Positions 16,534-25,175 of a DNA stretch of 64,000 nt are shown piece after piece (the stretch's first letter is position 1; each line of letters begins with the position of its first letter). The position numbers were made by a program, and so were the translations under genes. This DNA is from Arthrobacter sp. zg-Y919 (GTDB lineage: Bacteria; Actinomycetota; Actinomycetes; Actinomycetales; Micrococcaceae). The notes beneath the pieces were generated by a model. It worked only from the letters and a program-made list of their open reading frames with translations, made no database searches and was not told where the DNA came from. The stretch is from NCBI RefSeq assembly GCF_030142045.1, contig NZ_CP126242.1:1922001-1986000 (forward strand), read 5' to 3'.

Positions 16534-17919
16534 CAGCGCCCCGGCCACCAGGAATGCCATCTCCAGGGACTGCATATGGTTCAGCCGCGGGTCGCAGACG
16601 GATTCGTAGCCTTCCACGAAAGCGTCCTGGTCAACGGGATCCGCTCCGCCCAAACACTCGGCGACGTCGTCACCCGTCATTTCCACGTGCAGTCCACCGG
16701 GGAATGTGCCCAGTGAGTCGTGCACTTCGAAGAAACCGCGCACCTCGTCCATCACGTCGTCGAAGTTGCGCGTCTTGTAGCCGTTCGGGGATGTGACGGT
16801 GTTTCCGTGCATGGGATCGGTGACCCACAGTACCTGGGCACCTGTCGCCGTCACCTTCTCCACCAGGGAGGGAAGCTTCTCGCGGATGTTCCGGGCCCCC
16901 ATGCGGGTGATGAAGGTCAGCCGTCCGGGTTCCCGGTTGGGGTCCAGCTTCTCGATCAGGGCCAGGGCGTCTTCGGCGCCCGTGTTCGGGCCGAGTTTCA
17001 CGCCGATGGGATTGCGCACCCGGGACAGGAAATCCACGTGCGCGGAATCCAGGTCCCGGGTCCGCTCCCCAATCCACAGGAAGTGCCCGGAGGTGTCGTA
17101 CGGCTGGCCCGTGCGGGAGTCCACCCGGGTCAGGGCACGTTCGTAGTCGAGCAGCAGTGCCTCATGGCTGGCGAAGAACTCGACGCGCTTCAGCGCCTCG
17201 AAATCCGCTCCGCAGGCATCCATGAACCGGACGGCGCGGTCGATCTCCCGGGCCAGGGATTCATAACGGGAGTGCGCCGGATTGGATGTAAATCCCTTGT
17301 TCCAGTGGTGCACCAGCCGAAGGTCGGCGAACCCGCCCTGGGTGAAGGCACGGATGAGGTTCAGGGTGGAAGCGGACGTATGGTACGCCCGTACCATCCG
17401 GGCAGGGTCGTGCCGACGGGACTCGGGGGTGAAGTCAAAGCCGTTGACCATATCGCCGCGGTAGGCGGGCAGGGTGACGCCGTTGCGGGTTTCCTCGTTG
17501 GATGAGCGGGGCTTGGCGAATTGACCGGCCATCCGGCCCATCTTGATCACCGGGACGGAGGCGCCGTAGGTCAGGACCACGGCCATCTGCAGCAGCGTCC
17601 GGACGCGGGCGCTGATCTTATCCGCGGTGGCTGCCTCGAAGGTCTCGGCACAGTCCCCGCCCTGCAGCAGGAAGGCACGGCCCTGTGCGGCCTCCGCGAG
17701 GCGGCTGCGGAGCACGTCCACCTCACCGGCGAATACCAGCGGGGGCACCATCGAAAGTTCGGCAATGGCTGCGTCATATCCCGGATCGTCCCGCCAGGAC
17801 GGCTGCTGGGAGATGGGCAGGGAACGCCAGGTGTCCAGTTCGGGGTGGGCCGCGGACGTCGCCGCTGCACCCGAGAGCATGGTCGGGATGGTCGCGCCAG
17901 TTACAGGTGTGTCAGTCAC
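16519..17919 (-). CDS. aroG: class II 3-deoxy-D-arabino-heptulosonate 7-phosphate synthase
   Basis: This enzyme catalyses the first step of the shikimate pathway, condensing phosphoenolpyruvate with erythrose 4-phosphate. The 466-aa length and motifs (LLQGGDCAETF, KMGRMAGQFAKPRS, the metal-site WVTDPMHGNT and HVEMTGDDVAECLGG) identify the plant-like class II family used by actinobacteria. The GTG start lacks a Shine-Dalgarno. TACGCT ends 6 nt before it, suggesting a leaderless transcript. In mycobacteria this enzyme partners with chorismate mutase; none is seen here. The pathway gene tyrA lies at 45.6 kb. Confidence 0.95.
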   Translation of the reverse strand: MTDTPVTGATIPTMLSGAAATSAAHPELDTWRSLPISQQPSWRDDPGYDAAIAELSMVPPLVFAGEVDVLRSRLAEAAQGRAFLLQGGDCAETFEAATADKISARVRTLLQMAVVLTYGASVPVIKMGRMAGQFAKPRSSNEETRNGVTLPAYRGDMVNGFDFTPESRRHDPARMVRAYHTSASTLNLIRAFTQGGFADLRLVHHWNKGFTSNPAHSRYESLAREIDRAVRFMDACGADFEALKRVEFFASHEALLLDYERALTRVDSRTGQPYDTSGHFLWIGERTRDLDSAHVDFLSRVRNPIGVKLGPNTGAEDALALIEKLDPNREPGRLTFITRMGARNIREKLPSLVEKVTATGAQVLWVTDPMHGNTVTSPNGYKTRNFDDVMDEVRGFFEVHDSLGTFPGGLHVEMTGDDVAECLGGADPVDQDAFVEGYESVCDPRLNHMQSLEMAFLVAGALSRRE

Positions 17920-18043
17920 GGCTTAAGCGTACTTGCTCCCCCGATGACACAAACAGGACCGTAACAATCACGCGCCCGGCACGAAACACGGGCACAGGGA
18001 GGAGTCCGGGGTGACCCGGATGTCCGAGGTTTCCCAGGGTGCC

Positions 18044-19123
18044 CTAGGCGGTATGGGAACGCTGGTCGGCGCTGCCGCCGTCGTCCGTGGATGCGGCATC
18101 GACGGCACCCGCGGCGGCCCGCCGGCGGCGGGACAGCATGCGGCGCTTGCTTCCGGCATTCGGGACGGCCGCTTCAGCGATGCCTGCCTCAGCTGTGCCT
18201 GACTCAGCCGCGCCTGACTCAGCCGCGCCTGTTTCATCCGTGCGTGCGGCCCGCTTCCGGGGCCTGCCCTTGGCCGCCTTGCCCTTGGCCGCCTTACCGA
18301 TGATGGTCACGGTACCGGGACGTTTGTCCCCGTCCCCGGCGGGCAACGCACCGGGCGCATCGGCGGTTCCGTCCTGCGCTCCGGCGGAAGGAGCGGGAAG
18401 ACGCACGGCGGCACCGCGGGCCTGGGCAGCCTTGCCGCCCTTGCGTGCAGCCAGCTTTTCCTTGACGGTGCTGGCGTACACGTCCACGTATTCCTGGCCC
18501 GAGAGCCGCATGAGTTCATACATGATCTCGTCGGTGACGGACCGCTGGATGAAACGGTCATTCTCCAGTCCGGCGTACCGCGAGAAGTCCAGCGGTTCGC
18601 CGACGATAATGCCGATCCGGCGGATATTGGGGATCCGCCGGCCGATCGGCTGGACCTTGTCGGTGCCGATCATGGCGACGGGAATGACGGGCACACCGGT
18701 GGAAAGCACCAGCTTGGCAACACCGGTCTTACCTCGGTAGAGGCGCCCGTCGGGGCTGCGTGTGCCTTCAGGGTAGATACCCAGCAGTCCACCGTTCTCC
18801 AGAACGTCGACGCCGGCCTTGAGCGAGCTGGCCGAGGCGGCACCGCCGGAACGGTCCATGGGCAGCTGGTTGGCGAGGCGGAAAAACGTCGCTGTGAGCT
18901 TTCCTTTAATACCCTTGCCATTGAAATAGTCGCTCTTCGCCAGGAAGCTCACCGGGCGGGGCACCGCCAGCGGAAGGAAGATGGAATCGGAGAAGGAAAG
19001 GTGATTGCTCACCAGGACGGCAGGCCCGGATTCGGGGATGTTATCCATTCCCTTGACCCAGGGCCGAAAGAGAAGATTTACCACCGGCCCGATGAATATC
19101 GTCTTCATCACCCAATAGAACAC
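18044..19123 (-). CDS. 1-acyl-sn-glycerol-3-phosphate acyltransferase (PlsC family)
   Basis: A membrane-associated acyltransferase that makes phosphatidic acid. Motif I NHLSFSD (catalytic His, Asp) and motif III PEGTRSPDG are present, with PVIPVAMIG further on. The catalytic domain covers ~1-220. The remaining ~135 residues are a low-complexity Ala/Gly/Lys/Glu-rich tail with AAESG repeats and basic clusters, absent from typical PlsC. The GTG at 19123 is chosen because AGGAGA lies 9 nt upstream; a TTG at 19153 would add ten unlike residues. It matches mycobacterial Rv2182c by position. Confidence 0.88.
   Translation of the reverse strand: MFYWVMKTIFIGPVVNLLFRPWVKGMDNIPESGPAVLVSNHLSFSDSIFLPLAVPRPVSFLAKSDYFNGKGIKGKLTATFFRLANQLPMDRSGGAASASSLKAGVDVLENGGLLGIYPEGTRSPDGRLYRGKTGVAKLVLSTGVPVIPVAMIGTDKVQPIGRRIPNIRRIGIIVGEPLDFSRYAGLENDRFIQRSVTDEIMYELMRLSGQEYVDVYASTVKEKLAARKGGKAAQARGAAVRLPAPSAGAQDGTADAPGALPAGDGDKRPGTVTIIGKAAKGKAAKGRPRKRAARTDETGAAESGAAESGTAEAGIAEAAVPNAGSKRRMLSRRRRAAAGAVDAASTDDGGSADQRSHTA
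18198..18227 (-). repeat. tandem 15-bp repeat in the acyltransferase tail
   Basis: Two exact copies of a 15-bp unit (plus-strand GCCTGACTCAGCCGC) with a degenerate third at each side encode AAESG repeats in the low-complexity tail. Such units expand and contract by slippage, so length variation between strains is likely. Confidence 0.75.
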
Positions 19124-19290
19124 GCGGCTTGATCTCCTGTCCGGACAAGACAATTACGAGGGACCCGTTTGGTTCCCCGACTCTACTGTATGCGTGCTCG
19201 TCCCCGCTGGTGAATTTCCGCGCACCACGGCTGCCGGCAGTTTGCCGCGTCCAGGGTCCAAAAAGGGTCCTCTAATGCAACCATAGACAT

Positions 19291-20055
19291 ATGACTTCCC
19301 TCCCGGGCACTGCTGCCTTCTCGTCTGAAGGGCACGGGCCCAATGCAGGCGTAGGCGTGCTCCTAAGCCACGGTTTCACAGGTTCTCCGGTGAGCATGGC
19401 GGCTTGGGCACGCTACCTCGCCGACCGCGGCTACGCGGTGAGCCTGCCGCTGCTGCCCGGCCACGGAACCACCTGGCAGGATCTGGCGCGGACACCGTGG
19501 CAGCGCTGGTACGAGGAGTACGAGGGCGCCTATTTCTCCCTGCGGGAGCGGACCAACTGTGTGGTGTCGGCCGGCCTCTCCATGGGAGGCACGCTCGCCC
19601 TGCGTCTGGCCGCGCGCCAGCCGGTGGCCGGCGTGGCCGTCGTTAACCCGGGTCTGACATTCTCGGACCCCCGGGCACGCTACGCCGGCGTGCTCAAGTA
19701 CGTGCTGAAATCAGCTCCCTCCATCGGCAATAACATCCGGCTCGAAGGCCAGGATGAGGGTGCCTATACCCGGACCCCGGTGCGGGCGGTGCACCAGCTC
19801 GCCAGGCTCTTCCGGGAGACCACCCGTTCCCTGCCGGACGTTACCGCCCCGGTGCTGGCGTTCCGGTCCCGGTTGGACGCGGTGGTGCCCGAATCCAGCA
19901 TGGACGTGCTGCGCAGCAGGCTCCTCAACGCCGACCTTGAGGTAGTGCCGCTGGAAAACAGCTATCACGTGGCCACGATGGACCACGATGCGCCGCTGAT
20001 CTTTGACCGGTCCCACGAATTCATTCAGCGCGTCAGCTCCGGGGTGCGGGCATGA
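19291..20055 (+). CDS. alpha/beta-hydrolase, carboxylesterase / monoacylglycerol lipase type
   Basis: A 254-aa serine hydrolase with the oxyanion segment LSHGFTGSP, nucleophile elbow GLSMGG and acid/His segments (FRSRLDAVVP and SYHVATMDHD). This is the Est30-like family that hydrolyses short- to medium-chain esters. No signal peptide is seen, so it acts in the cytoplasm. It faces away from plsC and its stop overlaps the next gene (ATGA), so both are probably one transcript. The natural substrate is unknown; the lipid gene plsC nearby suggests a role with acylglycerols, as inference. Confidence 0.88.
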   Translation: MTSLPGTAAFSSEGHGPNAGVGVLLSHGFTGSPVSMAAWARYLADRGYAVSLPLLPGHGTTWQDLARTPWQRWYEEYEGAYFSLRERTNCVVSAGLSMGGTLALRLAARQPVAGVAVVNPGLTFSDPRARYAGVLKYVLKSAPSIGNNIRLEGQDEGAYTRTPVRAVHQLARLFRETTRSLPDVTAPVLAFRSRLDAVVPESSMDVLRSRLLNADLEVVPLENSYHVATMDHDAPLIFDRSHEFIQRVSSGVRA

Positions 20056-20594
20056 GCGAACGCGAACCCGAGAATAACAAGTCCACCGACGAGGAAGCCT
20101 GGCTGGACCTGGTGGACCGCCTGGAACATATGGACGCCAGCGAGCCCGTGCGTCCACCGCAGGCCCAGCCGGGCGGCATCCCTGACGCCAGCGGGGACGC
20201 CGGCAACGCGGACACCGGCCCGCAGCAGCGCGGCGGATCCGGAGCCGGGCAGGCGCCGCCGTCCCCGGTGGAACGGACCCGGGACATCTTCGCCAACCAG
20301 CCGCTGGCAGCAGGCGGGCCGCGGGACTATGCGGCAGCGGAGGACGAGGACGACGACGGCAGCTTCGTTCCGCCCGAGCCGCCGCCGCTCGGCACCGGGG
20401 AACCCCTGGTGGTGCTGGGCTGGCTGGGCACGCTGGCAGGTCCGCTGCTGCTGCTGCTCTTCGCAATGTTCTGGCGCGACGCCCCGCTGGCAGTCATTCT
20501 GGGAACGGTCGCCGTCTTCGCGGGATCGGCGGGCTACCTGCTTTTCCGGCTGCCCCAGCACCGTGATGACGGCGACGACGGCGCGGCCGTCTAG
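20052..20594 (+). CDS. hypothetical two-TM membrane protein with acidic N-terminus
   Basis: 180 aa. The N-terminal ~115 residues are hydrophilic, acidic and Pro/Gly-rich, with EEAWLDLVDRLEHMD near the start. Two membrane helices follow close to the C-terminus (about 118-140 and 146-166). I do not recognise a family. Its ATG overlaps the esterase stop, implying coupled translation and a shared setting. The N-terminal helix followed by a disordered stretch and a C-terminal anchor would place a small motif at the membrane surface; this is inference only. Confidence 0.7.
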   Translation: MSEREPENNKSTDEEAWLDLVDRLEHMDASEPVRPPQAQPGGIPDASGDAGNADTGPQQRGGSGAGQAPPSPVERTRDIFANQPLAAGGPRDYAAAEDEDDDGSFVPPEPPPLGTGEPLVVLGWLGTLAGPLLLLLFAMFWRDAPLAVILGTVAVFAGSAGYLLFRLPQHRDDGDDGAAV

Positions 20595-20619
20595 GCGCAG
20601 CGCCCTCCAGAACCGCCGC

Positions 20620-21696
20620 TCACCGGCGGGCGGCAATCCGCGACAGGTCCGCGGCGCCGATCAGCCCGGCGGCCGGCCCCAGGGCCGCACGCTCCATCCT
20701 TGCCGCGGGGCGGAAGCCGCGTCCGGTCAGGTTCCGGGCAAAGGACCGCCGCGCCGGTTCGAGCAGCAGGTCGCCGGCATCGCTCAGGCCGCCGCCGATC
20801 ACGAACATCCCCGGGTCCAGGGCCGCGGCCAGGTTGGCCAGCCCCAGCCCGAGCCACTGCCCCACCTCGTCAAGCAGTTCAATGCTGGCAGGATCGCCCT
20901 CGAGGGCCAGACGGGTGACGACGGCGCCGGTCACCTCATCCGCGTTGCCGCCTACCGCCCGGAGCAGTTCCTGGGCGACCGGCGAATTCGCCGCCGCAAG
21001 CTCCCGGGCTTCCCGCCCCAGGGCGTTGCCCGACGCGTATTGTTCCCAGCACCCACGGTTGCCGCATTCGCAGCGGTGGCCACCGGGCATGATGATCTGG
21101 TGCCCGAATTCCCCGGCCACACCGAACCGTCCGCGCTCCAGACGGCCGTCGAGCACCATCGCTCCGCCGATTCCAGTGCCGAGGGTGACGCAGACCATCC
21201 GGCTCTCCCCCGCACCCACTCCGAACCGGTATTCCGCCCAGGCGGCGCCGTCGGCGTCGTTGACCAGGAAAACCCGGCGGCGCAGCAGCCGCTCCAGGTT
21301 TTCGCGGAGGGGTTCGTTGCGCCAGGCCAGGTGCGGGCTGAACAGCACGGTGCCGCCGGCGAGGTCCATCCACCCGGCTGCTCCGATCCCCACGGACCAC
21401 ACATGGTGATCCACCGAAAGTTCACGCACCAGGTCGACGATCACCGCCTCGACTTCCCGGGGATCCTGTCCCGGCGTCGAGCGGCGTGCCTGCTTCAGGA
21501 CACGGCCGTCCCCGTCGACCAGCCCCGCGGCTACTTTTGTTCCGCCGATATCGATGCCGATGGCCAGACCGCGCCGCCGCATGCGGTTGGACAGCCGCAT
21601 GGGCCGGCGGTTCGGGAACGGCTCGGTGGCTGCAAGCCGGCGCTGCAGGCGGGTGGAACCGGGCCGGGGAACGGGTGCTGGGTTAACGGAACGCAT
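20620..21696 (-). CDS. ROK-family glucokinase
   Basis: A sugar kinase, most likely ATP- or polyphosphate-dependent glucokinase. It has the N-terminal ATP-binding motif GIDIGGTKVAAGLVD, the sugar/ATP motif LGTGIGGAMVLDG and the ROK zinc signature CECGNRGCWEQ. The protein is 358 aa, with about 40 residues ahead of the usual start. The ATG at 21696 lacks a good Shine-Dalgarno, but a TAGAAT -10-like element ends 9 nt upstream, compatible with leaderless translation. Internal ATGs at residues 33 and 39 would give a conventional N-terminus. It is convergent with the preceding membrane gene. Confidence 0.85.
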   Translation of the reverse strand: MRSVNPAPVPRPGSTRLQRRLAATEPFPNRRPMRLSNRMRRRGLAIGIDIGGTKVAAGLVDGDGRVLKQARRSTPGQDPREVEAVIVDLVRELSVDHHVWSVGIGAAGWMDLAGGTVLFSPHLAWRNEPLRENLERLLRRRVFLVNDADGAAWAEYRFGVGAGESRMVCVTLGTGIGGAMVLDGRLERGRFGVAGEFGHQIIMPGGHRCECGNRGCWEQYASGNALGREARELAAANSPVAQELLRAVGGNADEVTGAVVTRLALEGDPASIELLDEVGQWLGLGLANLAAALDPGMFVIGGGLSDAGDLLLEPARRSFARNLTGRGFRPAARMERAALGPAAGLIGAADLSRIAARR

Positions 21697-21835
21697 AAGA
21701 AACCTATTCTAAGGAAACGGCAAGAGCAGCGACGCGTTCGTTATCTATCCGCAAGGTTACCGGCGGGTACGAAAATGTGATCTACGTTATAGGCTGACAG
21801 TGCCTACGGGCCCACCGGATATCAAAGGAGCTATC

Positions 21836-23644
21836 GTGCGAGAATTCAGCGTTCCAGTCCTGGCGGAGTCCCCGCCGCAGACAAACATCACCACCATGCT
21901 GCTCGACCAGGCAGCCAAGCCCAGCAACCCCGCCCTCTTCGCCGTCCGGAAGGACGACGGTGAATGGGAGCGGATCAAAGCCACCGAGTTCACCAAGGAC
22001 GTCCGCGCACTGGCCAAGGGCTTCATGGCCAGCGGTATCAAGGCAGGCGACCGGGTAGCCATCATGTCCCGGACCCGGTACGAATGGACCCTCGTGGACT
22101 TCGCACTCTGGTTCGCCGGCGCCGTATCGGTACCTGTCTACGAGACGTCGTCCCCGTCCCAGGTTGCCTGGATCCTCAGCGACTCCGGTGCGGCCGGCAT
22201 TGTGGTGGAGGCCGCCCGGCACGAGAACATCGTCCGCACGGCCGCAGCCGACGAAGACCTTTCCCAGGTCGACAACGTGTGGCAGATCGACGGCGGCGGG
22301 CTCGACACCCTGCGTTCCGCGGGCACCTCGATCAGTGACGAAGATCTCGAGGCCCGCCGTTCCACGGCGCAGATGACAGACCTCGCAACCATCATTTACA
22401 CCTCCGGCACCACCGGCAAGCCGAAGGGCTGCGAACTCACGCACGCCAACTTCGTCGATGTGTCCCGGAACTCCGAGCTGGCAGAGCCCGAAGTTGCCAC
22501 CGAAGGCTCGCAGACCATCATGTTCCTGCCCCTGGCACACGTCCTCGCCCGCTTCATTTCCGTGCTTTGCGTGGCCACCGGCGCCACCGTGGCACACACC
22601 CCCGACGTCAAGAACCTGCTGCCGGACCTGCAGAGCTTCAAGCCCAGCTTCATCCTCGTGGTTCCCCGCGTCCTCGAGAAGGTCTTCAACGCCTCCATGC
22701 TGAAGGCCGAAGACGGCGGCAAGGGCAAGATCTTCCACGCCGGTGTCGCGACCGCCGTCGCCTGGTCGAAGGCGAAGCAGGAGGGCAAGGTTCCGTTGAG
22801 CCTCACCCTGAAGCACGCCCTCTTCGACCGCCTCCTCTACGGGAAGATCCGCGAGGCCATGGGCGGCAACGTCAAGTACGCCGTCTCCGGCGGTGCCCCC
22901 CTGGGCGAACGGCTGGGCCATTTCTTCCACGGCATCGGCCTGCTGGTGCTCGAAGGCTACGGCCTGACCGAAACCACCGCCCCGCTGACCACCAACACTC
23001 CGCAGCTGGTCAAGCTGGGCACGGTGGGCGCCCCGCTTCCCGGCAACAGCGTGAAGATCGCGGACGACGGCGAGATCCTCGCCAAGGGCATCAGCGTGAT
23101 GAAGGGCTACTACAAGCGCCCCGAGCTGATGAACGAAACCTTCACCGACGGCTGGTTCCACACCGGCGACATCGGTGAACTCGACTCCGACGGTTTCCTC
23201 AAGATCACCGGCCGGAAGAAGGAAATCATCGTCACGGCCGGCGGCAAGAACGTGGTGCCCTCCCAACTCGAGGACTCGATCCGCGCCGACTCGATCGTCT
23301 CCCAGTGCGTTGTGGTCGGGGACCAGAAACCGTTTATCTCGGCCCTGATCACCATCGACGAAGACGCCCTCCCGGGCTGGCTGGAACGCCATAAGCTGCC
23401 GGCCACCATGACGGTGACCGAGGTCGCCAAGACCGACGAGCTGCAGAAGGAGCTTCAGGCACTGGTGGACCGGGCCAACAAGAAGGTGTCCTCCGCAGAG
23501 GCCATCAAGAAGTTCCGCGTCGTCCCGACGGACTTCACCGAGACCAGCGGACACCTGACGCCGTCACTGAAGATCAAGCGCGCCCAGGTGCTGCGCGACT
23601 TCTCCGACGTCATCGACGACATCTACAGCGGACAGCGCGTCTAA
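21836..23644 (+). CDS. fadD: long-chain acyl-CoA synthetase
   Basis: An AMP-forming enzyme activating fatty acids to acyl-CoA. The 602-aa product has the P-loop TSGTTGKPKGCE, the adenine-binding GYGLTETT, TGDIGELD and the GRKKEIIVTAGGKN region near the hinge. The GTG at 21836 is chosen because AAAGGAG lies 5 nt upstream. Reading from 21800 would add 12 unsupported residues. It corresponds by place and sequence type to mycobacterial fadD15. Divergent from the ROK kinase. Confidence 0.92.
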   Translation: MREFSVPVLAESPPQTNITTMLLDQAAKPSNPALFAVRKDDGEWERIKATEFTKDVRALAKGFMASGIKAGDRVAIMSRTRYEWTLVDFALWFAGAVSVPVYETSSPSQVAWILSDSGAAGIVVEAARHENIVRTAAADEDLSQVDNVWQIDGGGLDTLRSAGTSISDEDLEARRSTAQMTDLATIIYTSGTTGKPKGCELTHANFVDVSRNSELAEPEVATEGSQTIMFLPLAHVLARFISVLCVATGATVAHTPDVKNLLPDLQSFKPSFILVVPRVLEKVFNASMLKAEDGGKGKIFHAGVATAVAWSKAKQEGKVPLSLTLKHALFDRLLYGKIREAMGGNVKYAVSGGAPLGERLGHFFHGIGLLVLEGYGLTETTAPLTTNTPQLVKLGTVGAPLPGNSVKIADDGEILAKGISVMKGYYKRPELMNETFTDGWFHTGDIGELDSDGFLKITGRKKEIIVTAGGKNVVPSQLEDSIRADSIVSQCVVVGDQKPFISALITIDEDALPGWLERHKLPATMTVTEVAKTDELQKELQALVDRANKKVSSAEAIKKFRVVPTDFTETSGHLTPSLKIKRAQVLRDFSDVIDDIYSGQRV

Positions 23645-23666
23645 GGCACAGCCGGCCCGCGTCCTG

Positions 23667-23713
23667 AGCCGGGCGGGAACCCCTCTGCTAGAGGCGGTTC
23701 CTGCCCGGCTTTT
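23667..23713 (+). terminator. terminator of fadD, overlapping the end of the next gene
   Basis: A 15-bp stem (AGCCGGGCGGGAACC with its complement at 23696-23710) is followed by TTTT. It stops fadD transcription and lies across the 3' end of the convergent mycothione reductase gene. Confidence 0.85.
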
Positions 23714-25115
23714 CCTTTGTCTTCAGGGAAAGCAGTGCATTTTCGACAACTTCCGTCAGTGCCGGATGGATCCAGTACTGACCGCGGGCCATGGTGGCGG
23801 CATCCAGCCCGAATTCCATCGCCTGGACCAGCGGCTGGATCAGCATGGAGGCCTCATGGCCCATGATGTGGGCACCCAGGAGCCTGCCGGTCTCCCGCTC
23901 GGCCAGGAGCTTCACGAAACCGGTGGTGTCCTCCATCGCCCAGCCGTACGCCGTCGATCCGTATTCCTGGACCGCGAGGGCCAGCTCCACGCCGCGGGAC
24001 CGCGTATCCGCGATCGCCTCATTCTCGGTCATCCCCACGCTTGCGATCTGCGGACTGCTGAAGACCGCCGCAGGAACGAAGCGGTGGTCCATGGCACGCA
24101 GGTCTTCGGGGTGCACCAGGTTGTGCGCCACCACCCGCGCCTCGTGGTTGGCCACATGCTTGAGCTGGTACGGGCTGCTGATGTCCCCCAGCGCCCAGAG
24201 TCCCGGTACGGGTGTCCCGGAAGCGAAGACGCGGCCGTAGCGGTCCACCGCCAGGCGGCCGTCCCCGGTGACGTCGAAGCCGGCCACGTCCACGCCCAGA
24301 CGGTCGGTGTTCGGCGTCCGGCCGGTCGCCGCGAGCACCAGGTCCACGTCCACTGCCTGCTCGCCGGCCGGGCCGGAGAGTACGGCGCGCACCGAACCGT
24401 CCCCGTTTTCCACCAGTGAGTCCACGGTGGTGTTCAACTGCAGGTCCCACTCCTTGGAGGCTTCGGCCGTGAAGCGTTCGGACAGTGTTGCATCCAGGGA
24501 ACGCAGCATCTCCCCCGAGCGCACGGCCACGGTGACATCCGAGCCGAAGGCCGAGAAAACGAACCCGAACTCGGCCGCAATGTACCCGCCTCCGATGATC
24601 AGTACCCGCGCCGGCAGCTCGTCGATGCGCATCACCGTGTCCGACGTATGGACCTGGGGCAGGTCCATCCCTGGAATATCGGGCAGGACGGGCCGCGACC
24701 CGGCGGCCACCACAATCTCATCTGCCGTGATCTTCTCCCCCGACGCTGTCGTGAGGGCGTGGGGGGAGGTGAAGCGGACGTTTTCGCTGATGAGCGTGAC
24801 GTTCTCCAACTCCTCGTCCCGGTAGCGTCGCCCGCCCTCGGAAATGGCGTCGATGCGGCCGAAGACACGGTCCCGGATGTCCCGCCACCGCACGCCTGCG
24901 GAGACCGAATCCACGCCCAGCCGCGCGCCGTCGGCCGCGGCGGCGGCGAGCTGGGCGGGATAGACGAACATCTTGGTGGGGATGCAGCCGACGTTCAGGC
25001 ACGTTCCTCCAAACGTGCCGCCGTCGATGACCGCTACCTTTTTGCCGTCCCAGTCCGGGGTGATGAGCGAGTTGCCGGAGCCGGAACCGATGATGGCCAG
25101 ATCGAAGTGAGTCAC
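23688..25115 (-). CDS. mtr: mycothione reductase
   Basis: An NADPH-dependent FAD disulfide oxidoreductase that regenerates mycothiol, the actinobacterial glutathione substitute. At 475 aa it has the FAD motif IIGSGSGNS typical of mycothione reductases. The redox pair C39-x4-C44 sits in GTCLNVGCIPTK. A second nucleotide-binding motif (LIIGGGYIAAEF), ATGRTPN and the catalytic His near the C-terminus (HPALTEVVENAL) are also seen. The SGSGN start distinguishes it from dihydrolipoamide and mercuric reductases. It lies downstream of pyc on the same strand, 60 nt away. Confidence 0.9.
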   Translation of the reverse strand: MTHFDLAIIGSGSGNSLITPDWDGKKVAVIDGGTFGGTCLNVGCIPTKMFVYPAQLAAAAADGARLGVDSVSAGVRWRDIRDRVFGRIDAISEGGRRYRDEELENVTLISENVRFTSPHALTTASGEKITADEIVVAAGSRPVLPDIPGMDLPQVHTSDTVMRIDELPARVLIIGGGYIAAEFGFVFSAFGSDVTVAVRSGEMLRSLDATLSERFTAEASKEWDLQLNTTVDSLVENGDGSVRAVLSGPAGEQAVDVDLVLAATGRTPNTDRLGVDVAGFDVTGDGRLAVDRYGRVFASGTPVPGLWALGDISSPYQLKHVANHEARVVAHNLVHPEDLRAMDHRFVPAAVFSSPQIASVGMTENEAIADTRSRGVELALAVQEYGSTAYGWAMEDTTGFVKLLAERETGRLLGAHIMGHEASMLIQPLVQAMEFGLDAATMARGQYWIHPALTEVVENALLSLKTKEKPGRNRL

Positions 25116-25175
25116 GCCTTCAGTCTATGCAGTCATCCCCCGGGGACCTCGTTGCGGCTGTCCCCGGGACCCCAC

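Noticed and set aside
21782..23554. 590-codon minus-strand ORF opposite fadD
   Set aside because: Antisense shadow; fadD has all catalytic motifs and a ribosome-binding site.
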